DNA of 64,000 bases from Angustibacter luteus (GTDB lineage Bacteria > Actinomycetota > Actinomycetes > Actinomycetales > Angustibacteraceae). The notes under the pieces were generated by a model. The model ran no database searches. It was given only the letters and a program-made list of their open reading frames with translations, and had not been told where the DNA came from. The number at the start of each line of letters is the position of its first letter. Within the stretch, counting starts at the first letter, position 1. The stretch spans positions 1,231,953 to 1,295,952 of the forward strand of contig NZ_BAABFP010000002.1 in assembly GCF_039541115.1 (NCBI RefSeq). Direction: 5' to 3'. This document shows, piece by piece, positions 63,356-64,000 of this stretch. The translations under genes and the position numbers were made by a program.

Positions 63356-63943
63356 GTGCCACCGATCAGCGGCGAGGACTGGTACGCCCGCGACCTGTCC
63401 GGCGAGCGATTCGAGAACGAGCAGCTGCTGGACGTCGACCTCACCGAGTCGCGCGGCCAGGGCGCCGTCTTCGACAGCTGCACCTTCCGCGGCGTGCGGT
63501 TCAACGTGTCCGAGTACACCGACTCCGCGTTCCTGTCCTGCACGTTCGTGCGGTGCTCGTTCTTCGACGCGCGGTTCACCGGCTGCAAGCTGACCGGCAG
63601 CACCTTCGACGGCTGCGACTGGGGGCCGGTGCGGGTCGAGCGGGGCGACTGGTCGTTCGTCACGCTGGCCGGTGCCGACCTGCGCTCGGCCACGTTCAGC
63701 GGCGTGCGGATGCGCGAGGCCGACTTGTCCCGGGTGCGGTTGGACGACGCGAGCCTGCGCGGGTGCGACACCTCGGGGGCGTCGTGGCGCGGGGCGAACG
63801 TGAGCGGGTGCGACCTGCGGGGTAGCGACCTGTCGACGCTCGACCCGGTGGGTGCGCAACTGCGGGGCGCGCGGATCACCATCGACCAGGCGGTGCAGCT
63901 CGCCGAGGCGCTGGGACTCGACGTGCGGCCGGACGCCGACTAG
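63356..63943 (+). CDS. pentapeptide-repeat protein
   Basis: 195-residue protein made of A(D/N)Lxx-like pentapeptides forming a right-handed quadrilateral beta-helix: FENEQLLDVDLTESRGQGAVFDSCTFRGVRFNVSEYTDSAFLSCTFVRC, later ADLRSATFSGVRMREADLSRVRLDDASLRGCDTSGASWRGANVSGCDLRGSDLS. The C-terminal helix (TIDQAVQLAEALGLDV) could cap or dimerise. Relatives include DNA-mimic gyrase protectors such as MfpA, but many have no known target. GTG 63356 follows GGGGAGG and is one base after the upstream stop, so co-translated with the coiled-coil protein. Confidence 0.88.
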   Translation: MPPISGEDWYARDLSGERFENEQLLDVDLTESRGQGAVFDSCTFRGVRFNVSEYTDSAFLSCTFVRCSFFDARFTGCKLTGSTFDGCDWGPVRVERGDWSFVTLAGADLRSATFSGVRMREADLSRVRLDDASLRGCDTSGASWRGANVSGCDLRGSDLSTLDPVGAQLRGARITIDQAVQLAEALGLDVRPDAD

Positions 63944-64000
63944 CTGTACTGACCACACAGGTTGGGGACGCGACTGGCCGGTGGTTGGCCGCCGAGTGCG
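63944..64000. other. short non-coding end of window
   Basis: 57 bp after the pentapeptide gene. No ORF, hairpin or promoter I can support; the neighbouring gene is outside the window. Confidence 0.4.

Noticed and set aside
63356..63943. Fluoroquinolone-resistance protein MfpA
   Set aside because: Pentapeptide pattern only; no specific feature of MfpA/Qnr and no linked conserved GTPase operon in view.

Overview
The window is a high-GC chromosomal segment (G+C above 70% by eye) from an actinomycete (phylum Actinomycetota). Supporting signs are the separate PurS/PurQ/PurL form of FGAM synthase, a HAIR-type HspR box in front of clpB, an ECF42-type sigma factor paired with a DGPF (YciI-like) protein, DUF3151, GAP-family and LCP proteins, and many genes that look leaderless, with a -10 hexamer only 6-8 nt before the start codon. 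Gene order is dense and mostly housekeeping. I saw no tRNA, rRNA, CRISPR array, integrase or transposase.

Layout. 0-6.9 kb: the end of a heparinase-like gene, two small envelope or secreted proteins, then a PotABCD-type ABC importer divergent from an FCD/GntR regulator and a Cache-domain protein, with an 18-bp operator-like palindrome between them. 6.9-15.3 kb: SCP-like protein, thioesterase and Bcr/CflA efflux pump, then the purS-purQ-purL-rnhA operon and an ECF42/DGPF pair with a recognisable promoter. 15.4-25.4 kb: HerA-like ATPase, MBL hydrolase, purD-purC, class III aminotransferase, glutaryl-CoA dehydrogenase, flavodoxin-like reductase, DEAD-box helicase. 25.5-35.2 kb: acetyltransferase, two envelope or secreted proteins, FAD oxidoreductase with purA, a TrmB/LuxR-like regulator, an AbiEi/DUF559-like gene bracketed by inverted repeats, GAP protein and class II aldolase.

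35.3-44.7 kb: CoA-disulfide-reductase-like enzyme, NagD-like phosphatase, methyltransferase, then a tightly coupled four-gene operon: acyl-CoA reductase-HAD phosphatase fusion, zinc alcohol dehydrogenase, LarA-like protein and acyltransferase. This is the most interesting metabolic unit here; I infer a lipid or fatty-alcohol pathway whose LarA step is unexplained. 44.8-54.9 kb: RNA methyltransferase, two DedA proteins, LCP protein, MFS pump with divergent ArsR-like regulator, LemA, pyrE, SDR, exonuclease III and a peptidase. 55-58.9 kb: a TetR-controlled operon of hydrolase, Baeyer-Villiger-type monooxygenase and SDR. 59-64 kb: lipoprotein, clpB, coiled-coil protein and pentapeptide-repeat protein.

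At least six different families of palindromic repeats sit at gene ends throughout the window, several with two or more copies. Some supply the stop codon of the gene next to them. One family flanks the AbiEi-like gene as near-identical inverted repeats, forming a possible 1.24-kb transposon-like unit with no transposase.
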